A stretch of DNA of 64,000 bases from Pardosa pseudoannulata (lineage: Eukaryota; Arthropoda; Arachnida; Araneae; Lycosidae): assembly GCA_032207245.1 (NCBI GenBank), contig CM063503.1:64421566-64485565 (forward strand). Reading direction: 5' to 3'. The position numbers and the translations under genes were made by a program. Of the stretch, positions 35,141-47,565 are shown one piece after another. The first letter of the stretch is position 1. Every line of letters starts with the position of its first letter. The notes under the pieces are model-generated. The model did no database searches, had not been told where the DNA came from, and worked only from the letters and a program-made list of their open reading frames with translations.

Positions 35141-35528
35141 TTCTTATAGCTCAACATATACCTGGGTAATCACCAAGATAATGGTCTATTTCATGAATTT
35201 TAGAATAAAAAATATTACCAAGTTTATAAAATATTAATATATTGATTTATTTTGGATTTAGAGTGCTTTGCGCTGCACCTAATTTTAGGCCAGTTTTTAT
35301 CGTCTTCCATAAATAAAAATTTTACAAACTATTAGAAGCTTATTGTATTTATTTTTTCCGTTGTTTTACACTATATTTCACCATAAAATTTGCATTGAAA
35401 ATAACCAATTTAATTATTTGAAAAAATCATCTCATGTAGGTGGATAACTTAAAAGGACAATGTAACTTTCGAGATTAAAATTCGAAAATTTTATCATAGT
35501 AGCAATTTTTTTTCCTTCTCTTCGGTAC
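35141..35528. other. AT-rich stretch with no recognised feature
   Basis: Nothing supportable between the array and the SINE copy. Confidence 0.5.
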
Positions 35529-35660
35529 CAGTGTGGGTTCTAATACCGTTGCTGACACGACTGTTCGCAGCCGTTCAGAATCGGTTGTAAGCCATAGAAC
35601 CCAGTTTCACAATCTCTTGTGTAGCAAAACAGTAGACCGTAGCGCTTCAAATCAAGCCTT
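35529..35660 (+). mobile_element. SINE family I, 5'-truncated copy
   Basis: It shows a decayed B box (gtgggttctaatacc), the diagnostic gttcgcagccgttcagaatc and cagtagaccgtagcgcttca, and a short A/C tail. Confidence 0.8.
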
Positions 35661-36140
35661 TTATGATAAACGTTTTTCAAGTTTTTAACTCTACCTGTTA
35701 AAAAATTGCTTAGTTTTATCATTTCATGTAGTATATTTTTTAAATAACAAAAAGCATATAAATTTAAACTGCGATCTTTTAATAGCTAAAAAAATATTGA
35801 AAACCATTAAGAAATCGAAAATTTATGAAAAATAACATTTATTATGTATTAAAATAAAATATAATTCTCATGTAAATGTAAATATTATCTATTTACCACA
35901 ATGCCACAATACCTCGGTTTACCACAATTTAATTATAAGTTCACAACAATGTTATTTTCATCTTTATTCAAATTACTGCATTTCCGGATACATAAGGTTA
36001 TATTGAAAATAGTGTTGTTTCAGAAAAAAAAATTGCAGGCATCCTGGTTTTATGTGGTTTACATATTATATGGCAAAGGCCATCGGCAAATGGGTGGTTT
36101 AGTTTGGACGCGATTAGAAATTTTGTCATGACTTAAACTT
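35661..36140. other. AT-rich stretch with no recognised feature
   Basis: No frame or repeat is supported. Confidence 0.5.
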
Positions 36141-36508
36141 TGTTGTTGTTGTTGTCGTCTTATGCCAATAGGTCACACCAAGCCCGATTGAGTCAGAGGC
36201 TACTCGATTTAAGGAAAAGGAGTGCACCTTTTGTTTTTAACGAGCACCTCAGGGGTGAAAGTACTACTTATGTTCAAGGGGGTCCTCATAATTTTGAAGC
36301 AGGGTCCCAGCAGAAGACCCATAGACTAGGCCGACCACCCCCAGAAATATTAATTGAGAACTTGGAGGACATTGTGACCACGAACATATTTTAAGTACCC
36401 CAGTCACCTTTAACGAACACGGCGGATCTTAGGCCGGCTCCGGTTCCGAACCCCCAACTCTCCAGTTACGAGAGTGTTTCCTTTGTTGACTGAGATACCA
36501 TGGCTCAT
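36141..36508 (-). mobile_element. tRNA-derived SINE, family II, copy 2 (fuller)
   Basis: On the - strand the tRNA-like head lies at 36438-36503, with a B-box-like ggggttcggaaccgg-type core and an A-box-like ctcagtcaacaaagg. The body shares about 250 bases with 8523-8822. The far end is a (GTT)n-type simple tail at 36141-36155, here read as tgttgttgttgttgtc, which suits a SINE 3' terminus in reverse. Confidence 0.8.
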
Positions 36509-36539
36509 TAAACTCTGTTTTATTAGATTATTAGAATTT

Positions 36540-38330
36540 CATCAGACGAATTATGAGTTTTCTTATACTTTTGTCAAAAATGTCAGCAACCGTTTTAGAC
36601 CATAGCTTTACGGCATTGGGATTCTTGAGTGGGTCTAAAACCGTGTTCAACCCAAATGACTTCAAAGAGACTGAAAGAGGAGAGTAAGAAGATGTCATAT
36701 CAGCGCAGCAGCAGTATATTTAATAATCTCCCAACGGAATAAGTCTAAAGTTTGCTTTGAAGCGTTGGCCATAGGAGGACGTGCATTATCTTACATCAAA
36801 CATATTCTCTTCTTGAACATTTCCCATCTTTTGTTTAGTATCATCCTACGTATTTAAAAAAATGTAAAGTCATATACATACAACAAGTGCTATTTTTTGA
36901 CGTAGTCACCTTCTTTCGTAATGTATTTTGTGTAGTTAATAATGAGGGTTTTTTAAATCTTGATTGAAAATGCCAACCTGTGTCTTTTCAGATCATTGGT
37001 TCACAGCATTTTGATTCTTATCGTCGGTTGATAACCATTTCCATTCACACAGGACTTCAGAGACGCAAAGAGAAAAAAAACGAAGATGACACATCAGAGC
37101 TCTTAGCAAGGCGTTTAATAATCTCCCAACGGAATAAGTATAAGGTTTGCTTTAAAACAGGCTGTGTGGGGGCTTGCATTGTTATGCAACAGACACTCTC
37201 TCTTCCTTAACATTTCGATTGTTTTATTCTGTATCATCCTAAGTATTTTGGAAAATTTACAAAGTCATATCCGAACAACTAATACTATTTTTATGGGTTA
37301 AACTTCACATAGTCCCATACCGTCATAATGCATTTTATGAAGTAAATAATGTAAATAAGTTTTATCTTCTTCAAAAAAGTCAATTCTCGTCATTTTAGCC
37401 TATTGGTTCATCACACTGTGATTCTTATCACTAGTCAAAAAACTTTCCCACTCAAAGTGAAATTATGACCTTATATGAATTACAACAATGAAGATAGCTA
37501 CGAAAATATTTGGGAATCTCAGTAATAATGATAACAGGAAGGTTTTCAGTCTTCCGGGTTACGACTTCCAGAAGTGCTATAGACATCTTAGGGCAACTAC
37601 GGTACTTTACTTGGGCATTCGTCCATGTCGTTGAAAATCTCCTCTAGAAATCAGATTCCTTCTGGTTTTCTTTTAACATTGTATTTGATACTATATACTC
37701 CAATAGTTAAAAACCCATATTGGAGAATAAGGAGTATGTTATCTCAGAAGAGTACCAAAAGCAATTACATCTACTCTTACCAATCTATAGATTTAGGAGA
37801 GCCATAAGATAAAAATCTGATAAAGATATCAGGGCTCTGAGTGGGTGGACATGAAAATCACCTAAAAGAATGAATCTAAGATTTACATTGAAGTGTGAGC
37901 TGTGTGGACGAGGATTTCAGAAAGGCATAAAGAGGAAAATCTAAAAATGGCATATCAGAATTCTTAGCAGGTTGGTTTCATAATCTCTCAAACGAATGAG
38001 TCTAAAGTTTGCTTGGAAGCATGAGCTATGTTGGAGATGGTTTCAGAGAAGCACAAAAAGGAAAATTTGAAAATGGCTCTGAGACTGTTGGATTGATAAT
38101 CTCCCAAATGAATGAGTCTAAGGTTTACTTTGAAGCTTTAGCTGTGTGGGAGTATGTGTTTTCATGCAACAGACCCAATGTCTTAACACTTCCCTTCTTT
38201 TGTTCTGTACCGTCCCCTGGAGATTTTTTACGGTTTAACAATACGACATTGTTTCCCCCTGGAGACAAAATTCAAAATGAGGAGAATCCTTTCAACCTAC
38301 TAAAAGAAAGTAGTCATGACTTTTAAAGCA
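36540..38330. repeat. Diverged tandem repeat, unit near 420 bp
   Basis: The words aataatctcccaacggaata, gtttgctttgaagc and gtatcatcctaagtattt recur from about 36720, 37118 and further degraded at 37860-38110 (aatctctcaaacgaatgagt, aatctcccaaatgaatgagt). Later units are shortened and mixed. Forward frames over this stretch (36980-37210, 38009-38326) follow the repeat and are not believable genes. Confidence 0.75.
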
Positions 38331-39369
38331 GAAGCAACCGTTTCTAATTTTCATAAATTTTTCTACTTGTGCAAAGTATGGTCTATGACACCATTCATAT
38401 CAACACATTTTATTCTGTTAAATATCTAGAACAGCGTGTTTCTCTTCATGGGACAAGAACTGGATTATGCTCCTCAATTCGCATCTCGTGGCTTTTGAAA
38501 CGGAGGCACTCATTTCAACAGCAACAAGAGTTTTCAACAAACAAGCGCCCATTCTACTCACACAAACATTTACTTTGAACACAATGCCCTCAATGTTTTT
38601 GAAAAGAACTTTCTTTGGGTTTAGAGACTTAGTAATCTTACTTCCTTGACGTCCCTCGTTTACTCTGTTTATTTACATTACTTTCAGCTTTAATATTAAA
38701 GAAAATTTAATGTAAAGGTAAACAAATACTAAATACTTTTTACTACTTTTAATGAAGATCTTTCTTCTTTTAAAGAAAAAAAAAGGAAATTTATATTTGA
38801 GCTGAAAGTTACTTAGATTTGGCTTTTGCAAATGGCGCAAGTACTTTTACCCGAAAGAAAGTTTGTTTTACTTTCGATTTTATTTTTAGCATCATTGGAT
38901 AGCTACAAGGAAAAGTGGAAAAGAATCCGAGAAACCACTATTCGATCCATATTCCTGGAGACTCCCTTTCCCTGTAATTGTGTAATCAGCTGTTGGACAA
39001 TCAAAAATATAAGTGAAGCTACCTACCCTCCAGGTTGTAACACACTAACCCAGATCATGCAAGTTTCATACTCGTAGTTTGACACTTGTTAGAAGTTTCA
39101 GGAATGAAGTTTCACCTTTCAGAAAGTACATTACTCCATTTCATCGAGCGATGGAATCGCAGGACCTCTAGGCATAGGTGGTAAAAAAAATATTTTTCGC
39201 CCCTCCTCCAAGATGAATGTACCTTCAAATGCCTCTAAGGTCAATAGCGTTGCTTTCCTCATTTAGGTTGGATCGGCCTGACCTTGATAAAATGCTTGCT
39301 GTCTACTATCTCTGATTCCAGAACTCCAGCTACTGACGTGCGATAGCAGTGTTACGGCCTTGGGAAGGT
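38331..39369. other. Unassigned stretch
   Basis: Several overlapping forward frames of 60-83 codons occur (38369-39077), but none has recognisable features. A short segment near 39090-39330 is GC-richer. Confidence 0.4.
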
Positions 39370-42344
39370 AAGCATCTTTTCTTTTCAGTTAAACAGATAC
39401 TTACCTTTTCCTTTCGACTTGATTTCCAATTTCTCCTCTCTGTGTTTCATGTGTTTACGCACATAGATGGAGTTGGAAATTTATGCAGGGAATAGGAAGA
39501 AATAGAAATTTACTCTTAATTTTTGCGCTTATATGTTTTTTATTTTTACTTTTTTGTAATTTTGTGTCAGTTGAAGCACAAGATAAAGGCAAATAGGATA
39601 AAATATTATGGATCGGTAAAACATTATTATGCTGTTATAAATCGTAAGTTCTAAATCTGTGAAAGTTAAAAAGATAACTTTTCTCTTCGACTTGTTTCCC
39701 AGTTTTTCCTCTTTATATTTCATGTGTTTACACAGATTCATGAAGTTGTAAATTTATGCAGGGAATAAAAAGGATTAAAGATTCATTTTTTATTTTTTAT
39801 TTATTTATTTCTTATTTTTACTTTTTTGTAATTTTGTGTCAGTTGAAGCACAAGATAAAGGCAAATAGGATAAAATATTATGGATCGGTAAAACATTATT
39901 ATGCTGTTATAAATCGTAAGTTCTAAATCTGTGAAAGTAAAAAAAAATAAAAATCGGAAAACACTGTGTATTTGTAAGTGAAATATATTTCTAAGCATCT
40001 TTTAAGTTAAAAAGATACTTTTCCCTTCGACTTGTTTCCCAGTTTCTCCTATTTATGTTTCATGTGTTTACACTCATAGATGAAGTTGGAAATTTATGCA
40101 GGGAATAAAAAGGAATAAAGATTCATTTTTTATTTTTTATTTATTTATTTCTTATTTTTGCTTTTTTTTATTTTGTTCCAGATGAAACACAAGATAAAAA
40201 CAAAAAAGATAAAATATTATGCTTCTGTAAAACATTATTATGCTGTTATAAATCGTAAGTTCTAAATCTGTGAAAGTAAAAAAAAATAAAAATCGGAAAA
40301 CACTGTGAATAAGCAAGTGAAATATATTTGTAAGCATCTTTTAAGTTAAAATGATACTTAACTTTTCTCTTCGACTTGTTTCCCAGTTTTTCCTCTTTAT
40401 ATTTCATGTGTTTACACAGATTCATGAAGTTGTAAATTTATGCAGGGAATAAAAAGGATTAAAGATTCATTTTTTATTTTTTATTTATTTATTTCTTATT
40501 TTTGCTTTTTTTTATTTTGTTCCAGATGAAACACAAGATAAAAACAAAAAAGATAAAATATTATGCTTCTGTAAAACATTATTATGCTGTTTTAAATCGT
40601 AAGTTCTAAATCTGTAAAAGTAAAAAAATAAAAATCGGAAAAACACAGTGAATTCGTAAGTGAAATATATTTGTAAGCATCTTTTAACATGAAAAGATAC
40701 TTAACTTTTCCCTCCAACTTCTATCCCAGTTTCTCTTCTCCCAGTTTCTTTATGTTTCATATGTTTACACACATAAATGAAGTTGAAAATTTATGCAGGG
40801 AATAAAAAGGAATAAAGGCTAATTTTTAAGTAATTAATTAATTTATTTATTATTTTGTGCCAGGTGAAGCACAGGAAAAAGACAAAAAGGATAAAATATT
40901 ATGGTTCTGTAAAACATTATTATGCTGTTATAAATCGTAAGTTCTAAATCTGTAAAAGTAAACAAATAAAAATCGGAAAACACTGTATATTCGTAAGTGA
41001 AATATATTTGTAAACATCTTTTAAGTTAATAAGATTCTTAACTTTTCCCTTCGATTTGTTTCCCAGTTCTTTCTCTTTATGTTTCATGTGTTTACTCACA
41101 TACATGAAGTTGGAAATTTATGCAGGGGATAAAAAGGAATAAAGATTAATTTTTAATTTTTTGTTTATTTAATACTTTTTTTTTATTTTGTGTCTGTTGA
41201 AGCACAAGAAAAAGACAAAAAGGATAAAATATTATGGTTCTGTAAAACATTATTATGCTGTTATAAATCGTAAGTTCTAAATCTGTAAAAGTAAAAAAAT
41301 AAAAATCAGAAAAACACTGTGAATAAGCAAGTGAAATATATTTGTAAGCATCTTTTAAGTTAAAATGATACTTTTCCCTTCGACTTGTTTCCCAGTTTCT
41401 CCTATTTATGTTTCATGTATTTACACTCATAGATGAAGTTGGAAATTTATGCAGGGAATAAAAAGGAATAAAGATTAATTTTTAATTTTTTGTTTATTTA
41501 ATACTTTTTTTTTATTTTGTGTCTGTTGAAGCACAAGAAAAAGACAAAAAGGATAAAATGTGGTTGCTGAAATATTATGGTTCTGTAAAATATTATTATG
41601 CTGTCATATGTTCTAAATCTGCAAACGTTAAAAAAAATTACAAAAGTACTGTGATTTGTAAGAGGAATAATTACATTTATAGGCCACTTTTCTTTTAAGT
41701 TAAAAAGATAATTTGCTTTTCCTTTCGACTTGTTTCCCAATTTCTTTTCTATATGTTTTATGTGTTTACACACATAAATGAAATTAGAAAATTATTCGGG
41801 TTGTAAAAGGAAAAGGAAACTTACTTTTTACTCTTTTTGATTATTTACTTCTTATTTTCACTTATTTATAATTTTCTGTCTGTTGAAGAACAAGGTAAAG
41901 GCAAAAAGTTGTTGAAATGTTATGATTATGTAAAATTGCCTTACACAAATACTAGCTAATCAGAGTGACTTTATTTTGCAATTTAAATTGTAAGTTCTAA
42001 ATATGTAAAAGTAAATAAAACATCACTAAAAATACTATTGATTCGTAAATAAAATATAGATGTAAGCTAGAACTTGTGTGCATGTGGCAACGCTAATAAT
42101 TTTTATTATAATTAGTCGAAACGATTTGAAAATCATTGTTCCATTCCTTTTATAAATTAAATTAATATATAATTACGCATTATTAATAAATTTTGAAAGT
42201 AGTGGATATAGTGAAATTCTTATATTATTAGTTATTCTGATTTTCGATTATCAATATTTCCTTATTTCGATTTGTTTTCCGATTTTAGGGCTTTGCATAT
42301 ATAATTTTTTTCCCCGATTTTATGGCTTTATTATATATAAATGG

Positions 42345-42521
42345 TCGAACGATGGCCGAATGGTTAGGGTGCTGGCCTTCGGAACCGGAGTTCGTGGGTT
42401 CGAATCCCACAGTGGCATGGATGTTCGTAGCCGTTCGGAGTCGGCTTTAAGCAGTAGGTCCCGGTCTCATTAGCCCTCGTGTGCAAAAAGTAGACCGTAG
42501 CGCTCCAAACCAAACCAAACC
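42345..42521 (+). mobile_element. SINE family I, full-length copy with perfect 12-bp TSD
   Basis: The head is tRNA-like: an A box in gatggccgaatggttaggg, a loop cttcgga at the anticodon position that would read TCG as in tRNA-Arg, and a B box gggttcgaatcccac. The body contains gttcgtagccgttcggagtc, cggtctcattagccctcgtg and tagaccgtagcgctcc, and the tail is ccaaaccaaaccaaacc. The 12-mer atatataaatgg lies at 42333-42344 and again at 42522-42533. These limits define a 177-bp element, which would be transcribed by RNA polymerase III and moved by a LINE. Confidence 0.95.
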
Positions 42522-42855
42522 ATATATAAATGGAGTTAGAAATGCATGCAGGGAATAAAAAGTGTATGAAAATTTACTTATTATTCTTTGCTGATTTATA
42601 ATCCTTAATCATTTTAAGCACAAAGAAAAATCACATAGGGTAAAACATCAAAGTGTCTGTAATATTAAGATTCTTCATAAAATATCTTGCACAAATTCTA
42701 GCTACACAGAATGACGTTACTCTGTTGGCATAAATCATAACTTCTAAATCTCTAAAAGTAAATAAAAAATTACTAAAAATATTGTGGATTCGTATATGAA
42801 AGGTATTTGCAATTAAAAAAAATTCTTAACTTCTTCTTTCAAGTTGTTGTACTCT

Positions 42856-42981
42856 GAAAGATGGCTGATTGGTTAGAGTGTTGGCTTGCGGTAACGGAGT
42901 TCGTGGGTTCGAATCCCACACAGGCATGGATATTCGTAGCCGTTCGGAATCGGCTTTAAGCTGCAGGTACCGGTCTCATTA
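42856..42981 (+). mobile_element. SINE family I, 3'-truncated copy
   Basis: It matches the copy at 42345 from gatggctgattggttagag through the B box gggttcgaatcccac to ccggtctcatta, then stops. No tail remains. Confidence 0.9.
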
Positions 42982-43150
42982 CATTTTTTTTGTTTTACAT
43001 AAATCCTAAAGAGAGAAACTTTACTTCGGAACTATAAATTGTAAATTCTAAATTTGTGAAAGTTAAAAAAAAAATTAAAAAAAAAAAAAAAACCTCTAAA
43101 AACACTACAGATTCGTAAAACAAATATATTTGTAAGACAGAACCTGAATG

Positions 43151-43469
43151 CACGTGACTGCTCTAATATCTTTTATTTTAATTAATGTAAATAATTTGAA
43201 AATCACTGTTTTGTCCCTTTTATAAATTGAATTACTATTTGATAATGCATTAATAGCTTAATATCTTGTTTTTACATCGAGTGGATAAAGTTCTTATACT
43301 ATTAACTATTGTAATATTTTAATAGTGTATAACTACTCACATAAAACTTAATGATTCTTATTTTAAATTTTTTAATCAATTTTAAAGTAACATTTTGTAA
43401 CTCAAAAAATAAAGTGTTTTATTTAGGTATTATAAAAATTTGAATTTTATAAAGAGCTTTATATTATAG
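43151..43469. other. AT-rich stretch with no recognised feature
   Basis: No feature supported between the array and the large inverted repeat. Confidence 0.5.
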
Positions 43470-44577
43470 ATATGAAATTACAGTTGATTCTTGTATATAA
43501 ATACAATTGAAACATACCTTATAAGTTAAAATGTAGGAAAAACATTGGTTCATATTAAAAAATTCAAATATAGGTAAAAGACATTTTAGCTATGCTTTAA
43601 AACCATATACAGTATTATGTTCTATTGAAAGGTCTTGAAAGAAAATAGAACGAAATATTTTTTCTCTTTGTTATTTTAATATGATTGACTCACTAGGGTA
43701 ATACTTAAGAATAGGGTAGCCGTTGGCAAATGTGGCCAAATTATTGGCTATGTTTATTAAAACTAATGGTAAACTGAAACAGACTATTAATAATTCACTA
43801 TATCTGTTCACGGCATTACCTTAATTTAATGCATACGAAAATGTTTGCTCAAGGAGAGTTGGATACCAATATAATATAAATGAAAATATAGACACAGATT
43901 GTGTGCACACAGCCATATCAAGAGAAAATGTTAGGCTACCATGCGTAGAGCTTTATCGAAAAGTTGGCGGGGGTACCCTGTTCTAATGTCAAACCACTCA
44001 CTAGAATCCTATATGCTTTTACTTTAATTTTTATGTTTAAAAAAGTTTTTTTTTAATTAAAAAAAAAACCCTTACAACAGCCTATGGATAAGGAAATCTT
44101 TTTCTAAAATGAAAAAAGAATTGTATTAATAATTGTATCTTAATATGCATGATGTAGTCTATTTGTTGTAAATGTTTTTAATGCAAAAATCTCCTGAAGT
44201 TTCGTTCCAGATAGACACTTTTAAAATACATACATAGACTTTTCATAGAATGCGATATACTAGGGTAAAATTCATGTGATAAAATATTTGAGATAGTCCC
44301 TTAAAAAGCAGTTCATTCAAACAATTTTGGGCAGATCTTTACATTGTATACATAAAATTACAATTCATTTTAGTATATAAAGGTAATTTAAATGTACGAA
44401 GTAATTTCAGGGGTCTCATACATTTTTGCCTTGCTGCAAGTTGTTTCGCTCGATTGTGAATACTTATTAAAATTATACAAAAAATGTGTGAGACATTTAA
44501 CTCCCGTTTTAACTCTCATAAAATTATAAAATCATCCCTTGTAATATATTTTAATGAAAATACAGAACAGTTAGCTA
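43470..44577 (+). repeat. Left arm of a large inverted repeat (1.1 kb)
   Basis: This segment is an imperfect reverse complement of 46234-47340. Paired landmarks include acagttgattcttgtatata with 47313-47333, ggagagttggataccaatat with about 46950, tcctgaagtttcgttcc with about 46650, and ttgtaatatattttaatgaa with about 46260. Similarity is perhaps 75-80% with small indels. No coding frame is conserved between the arms. Confidence 0.92.
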
Positions 44578-45008
44578 AGAATATTTTAAGATTATATGTT
44601 ATATCACGATCTGTAAGATTCAAAATGTCTTCTCAATAGATTAGCCAAATAATTTTCTCCATATACATAGATGTATTATCTACCGAGTGAAATTTTACCC
44701 TTTATAAAATTAAATATTTGTAATAATTTTGTAAAATATTAGTTTTAATTTCATTCTACATTTACTGTTCTCCAACTTTCAATGAGTGTTAGCTAAGAAT
44801 ATTTTAAAATTACATGTTATATCACGATCTGTAAGATTGGTAAAAGTCTTCTCAATAGATTAGCCAAATATATTCTTCATGTACATAGATGTATTATCTA
44901 CAGCGTGAAATTTTATCCATTATAGAATTAAACATTTGTAATAATTTTTGTAAAAATTAGTTTTAATTTCATTCTACATTTATTATTCTACAGCTTTCAA
45001 TGAGTGTT
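44572..45008 (+). repeat. Tandem duplication of about 218 bp in the loop of the inverted repeat
   Basis: The two units start at ttagctaagaatatttta (about 44571 and 44790) and share atcacgatctgtaagatt, tctcaatagattagccaaat and ttaatttcattctacattta. Confidence 0.92.
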
Positions 45009-45431
45009 TGAATTCCTAATACCAAAAATACTTCATCTACATTATTACTTCATTTTATAGTTTTGCAATACATTTTATTTAAGATGTAGGTTAATAACTA
45101 TATTCTAAATTAAGTTTTACTTTAAGTAGCATTACATATAAATTATTTTTTCAAAACTATCCTATATTAATTGTTCCACATTTTTTATTATAATCGATGA
45201 AGTCGGATTATTTCATAATTTTTTAGGCATTGACTGTTGAAGATAACTTTTAACAGCCCCTGATTAAAGATTTAAGTTGTTCTCAGAATTGCATGCTGTC
45301 TTCCAATGGAGCCACGACTGCTTTATTCATTATAAGCTAATCTCTTAGGGTTCTGCTTGCCCAGTACCCCGGGCAAGTAAAAAGAATAGGGGATATAATT
45401 CGATGTGACCGGCCGTTTAAATCGCCCTGTT
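45009..45431. other. Loop DNA of the inverted repeat, no gene
   Basis: AT-rich to about 45230, then GC-richer sequence up to the microsatellite. No frame is recognised. Confidence 0.5.
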
Positions 45432-45455
45432 ACACACACACACACACACACACAC

Positions 45456-45526
<71 letters not shown>
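45432..45526. repeat. (AC)n(AT)n(GT)n self-complementary microsatellite
   Basis: About 14 AC units, 17 AT units and 17 GT units follow one another. The AC and GT blocks are mutually complementary, so the whole 95 bases are a near-perfect palindrome. Confidence 0.97.
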
Positions 45527-45528
<2 letters not shown>

Positions 45529-46152
45529 GGACTGGGGAACAAACTGTCCCCAAATTTACACTTGAAAACTTCTTTTGAAATTGCCCCTATTATTTTCCTC
45601 AGCCCGGGCATGTTGGACTGCCAAATGTCCCGCTAACCGTCTGTTCGAAAGAAACACATCAGTCGTCGTGGCCGAACTTAATCTTTATTTCATCTTCTCA
45701 AAATCGGACAAAATCCAGAGGCATCTGAACCGGACGGTGTCAGAACGCTCTCTCTAATGCCAACCTTCTGCGAGAGACGACCAAATACCGTGTGTGGTTT
45801 TAGAGTCGTGGGAAAATGCTGAGGCAACAGTTATTTGCTTATAGAAAGTAACCTTTGATTAGAGACATCTGCCAAAGTGTGGCGTTCCAGATGACTATTA
45901 TTGCTGATCATTACAGATTTTTCCTGGGAGAGTTATTACTTTCTCATTAAAATGCCAGAAATATCTTTTTTTGCTTTGAGAATCAAAGAAAGAAATTCGG
46001 GGTTGGGCTGAAGGAATGAAAACTTCCTTGTTCAAATTAGATTGCTGGAAAAATATGATTAATATAAAGAGGAAAAATTAAGATTTAGAATAATGAAGGG
46101 GAAAAGGGATAATTTGGGATACACTTTAGAGCTTAGATTTTGATATTATTAC

Positions 46153-46157
<5 letters not shown>
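45527..46157. other. GC-richer loop segment, no gene recognised
   Basis: 45530-45900 is noticeably GC-richer than its flanks, with cagcccgggcatg and gaaccggacggtgtcagaacg, but frames are short and unrecognised. It may be unique DNA captured within the inverted repeat. Confidence 0.45.

Positions 46158-46231
<74 letters not shown>
46158..46231. repeat. (TA)n(TG)n compound microsatellite
   Basis: About 20 TA units followed by about 16 TG units, directly abutting the inner edge of the right inverted-repeat arm. Confidence 0.97.
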
Positions 46232-46233
<2 letters not shown>

Positions 46234-46235
<2 letters not shown>

Positions 46236-47336
46236 AGCAAACTGTTCTGTATTTTCCTTAAAATCTATTACAAGGGATAATTTCATAATTTTATGAGTTG
46301 AAACGGGACTTTAATGTCTCACACTTTTTTTGTATAATTTTAATAAGTATTCACAAACTTATGATCGATCAAACAATTTGCAGCAACACTCTTCAAAAAA
46401 GTAGACCCTCCTTAAATTATTTAAGAGATATATTTAAATAAGTTTTAAGAGATACATTTAAATTTTCTTTATGTACTAAAATGAATTGTAATTTTATGTA
46501 TACAATGTAAAGCTTTGCCAAAATTGTTTAAATGAACTAATTTTTAAGGGACTATCTGATATTTTATCACATAAATTTTACCCTAGTATATCGTACTATA
46601 TGAAAAGTCTGTATATTTATTTTAAAAGATTCTAACAGGAACGAAACTTCAGGAGATTTTTGCATTAAAAACATTTACAACAAGTAGACTGCATCATGCA
46701 TATTAAGATACAATTATTAACACAATTCTTTTTTTATTTTAGAAAAATATTTTCCTTATACATAAGCTGTTGTAAAGGTTTCTTCAAAATTTAAAAAAAA
46801 AAACTTTTGGATCATAAAAATTAGAGTGAAAGTATACACAAGAACAACTTGGCGAAAAAGCTCTAAGCATAATAGCCTAACATTTTTTCCTGATTTCGCC
46901 GTAGCCACACAATCTTTTTGTATATTTTTATTTATATTATATTGGTATCCAACTCTCCTTGAGCAACTCTTTTCTTATGCATTAAATTCCCGTAATGCCG
47001 GAAAAAGATATAGTGAACTATTAATAGTTTGTTTAGTTTACCATTTGTTTTAGTAAACATCTCCAATAATTCCGCAGCATTTGCTAAGGGGTACCCTATT
47101 CTTAAGTATAACCTTAGTGAGTCAATAATATTGAAATAAGAAAGAGAAAACATATTTCGTTCTATTTTCGTTCAAGTTCTTTGAATAGAATATGGTATTG
47201 CATATCGTTTCAAAGCATATCTAAAAATGTTTTATAATTATATTTGAATTTTCTTTTATATGAACCAATGTTTCTCCTACATTTTAACTTATAAGGCACG
47301 TTTCAACTGCATTTATATACAAGAATCAACTGTAAT

Positions 47337-47340
<4 letters not shown>
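46234..47340 (-). repeat. Right arm of the large inverted repeat (1.1 kb)
   Basis: Reverse complement partner of 43470-44577, with nearly the same length. Forward and reverse frames of about 75 codons at 46826-47153 have no counterpart conserved in the other arm and are not called as genes. Confidence 0.92.
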
Positions 47341-47377
<37 letters not shown>

Positions 47378-47417
47378 CATATATATATGCATATACATAT
47401 ATATTATATATATATAA
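47341..47417. repeat. TA-rich microsatellite
   Basis: TA repeats with short interruptions (tatatacat, gcatatac), abutting the outer edge of the right inverted-repeat arm. Confidence 0.95.
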
Positions 47418-47493
47418 GAAACCATAGAAAAAAAGTCTAACTTATAAATAGAATAAATAATGTTTCATTTGTAGGTCACTAATTAGATACAAA

Positions 47494-47565
<72 letters not shown>

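Larger units (their letters stand above)
39370..43150 (+). repeat. Tandem array, about 340-bp unit, eight good and two decayed units
   Basis: Units are anchored by ttcgacttgtttcccagttt at about 39413, 39686, 40024, 40370, 40713, 41049, 41379 and 41725, with decayed copies near 42255 and 42835. Each continues through atgtttcatgtgtttaca, gaaatttatgcagggaataa, acattattatgctgttataa and aatatatttgtaagcatc. Two SINE copies interrupt the decayed end. Confidence 0.95.

Noticed and set aside
42351..42420. A functional tRNA-Arg gene
   Set aside because: The A and B boxes are good, but the acceptor stem does not pair and the sequence continues as a SINE body within target duplications.
45323..45611. 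Reverse frames of 64-76 codons with THTHTH/YIYIYI
   Set aside because: Microsatellite translation only.
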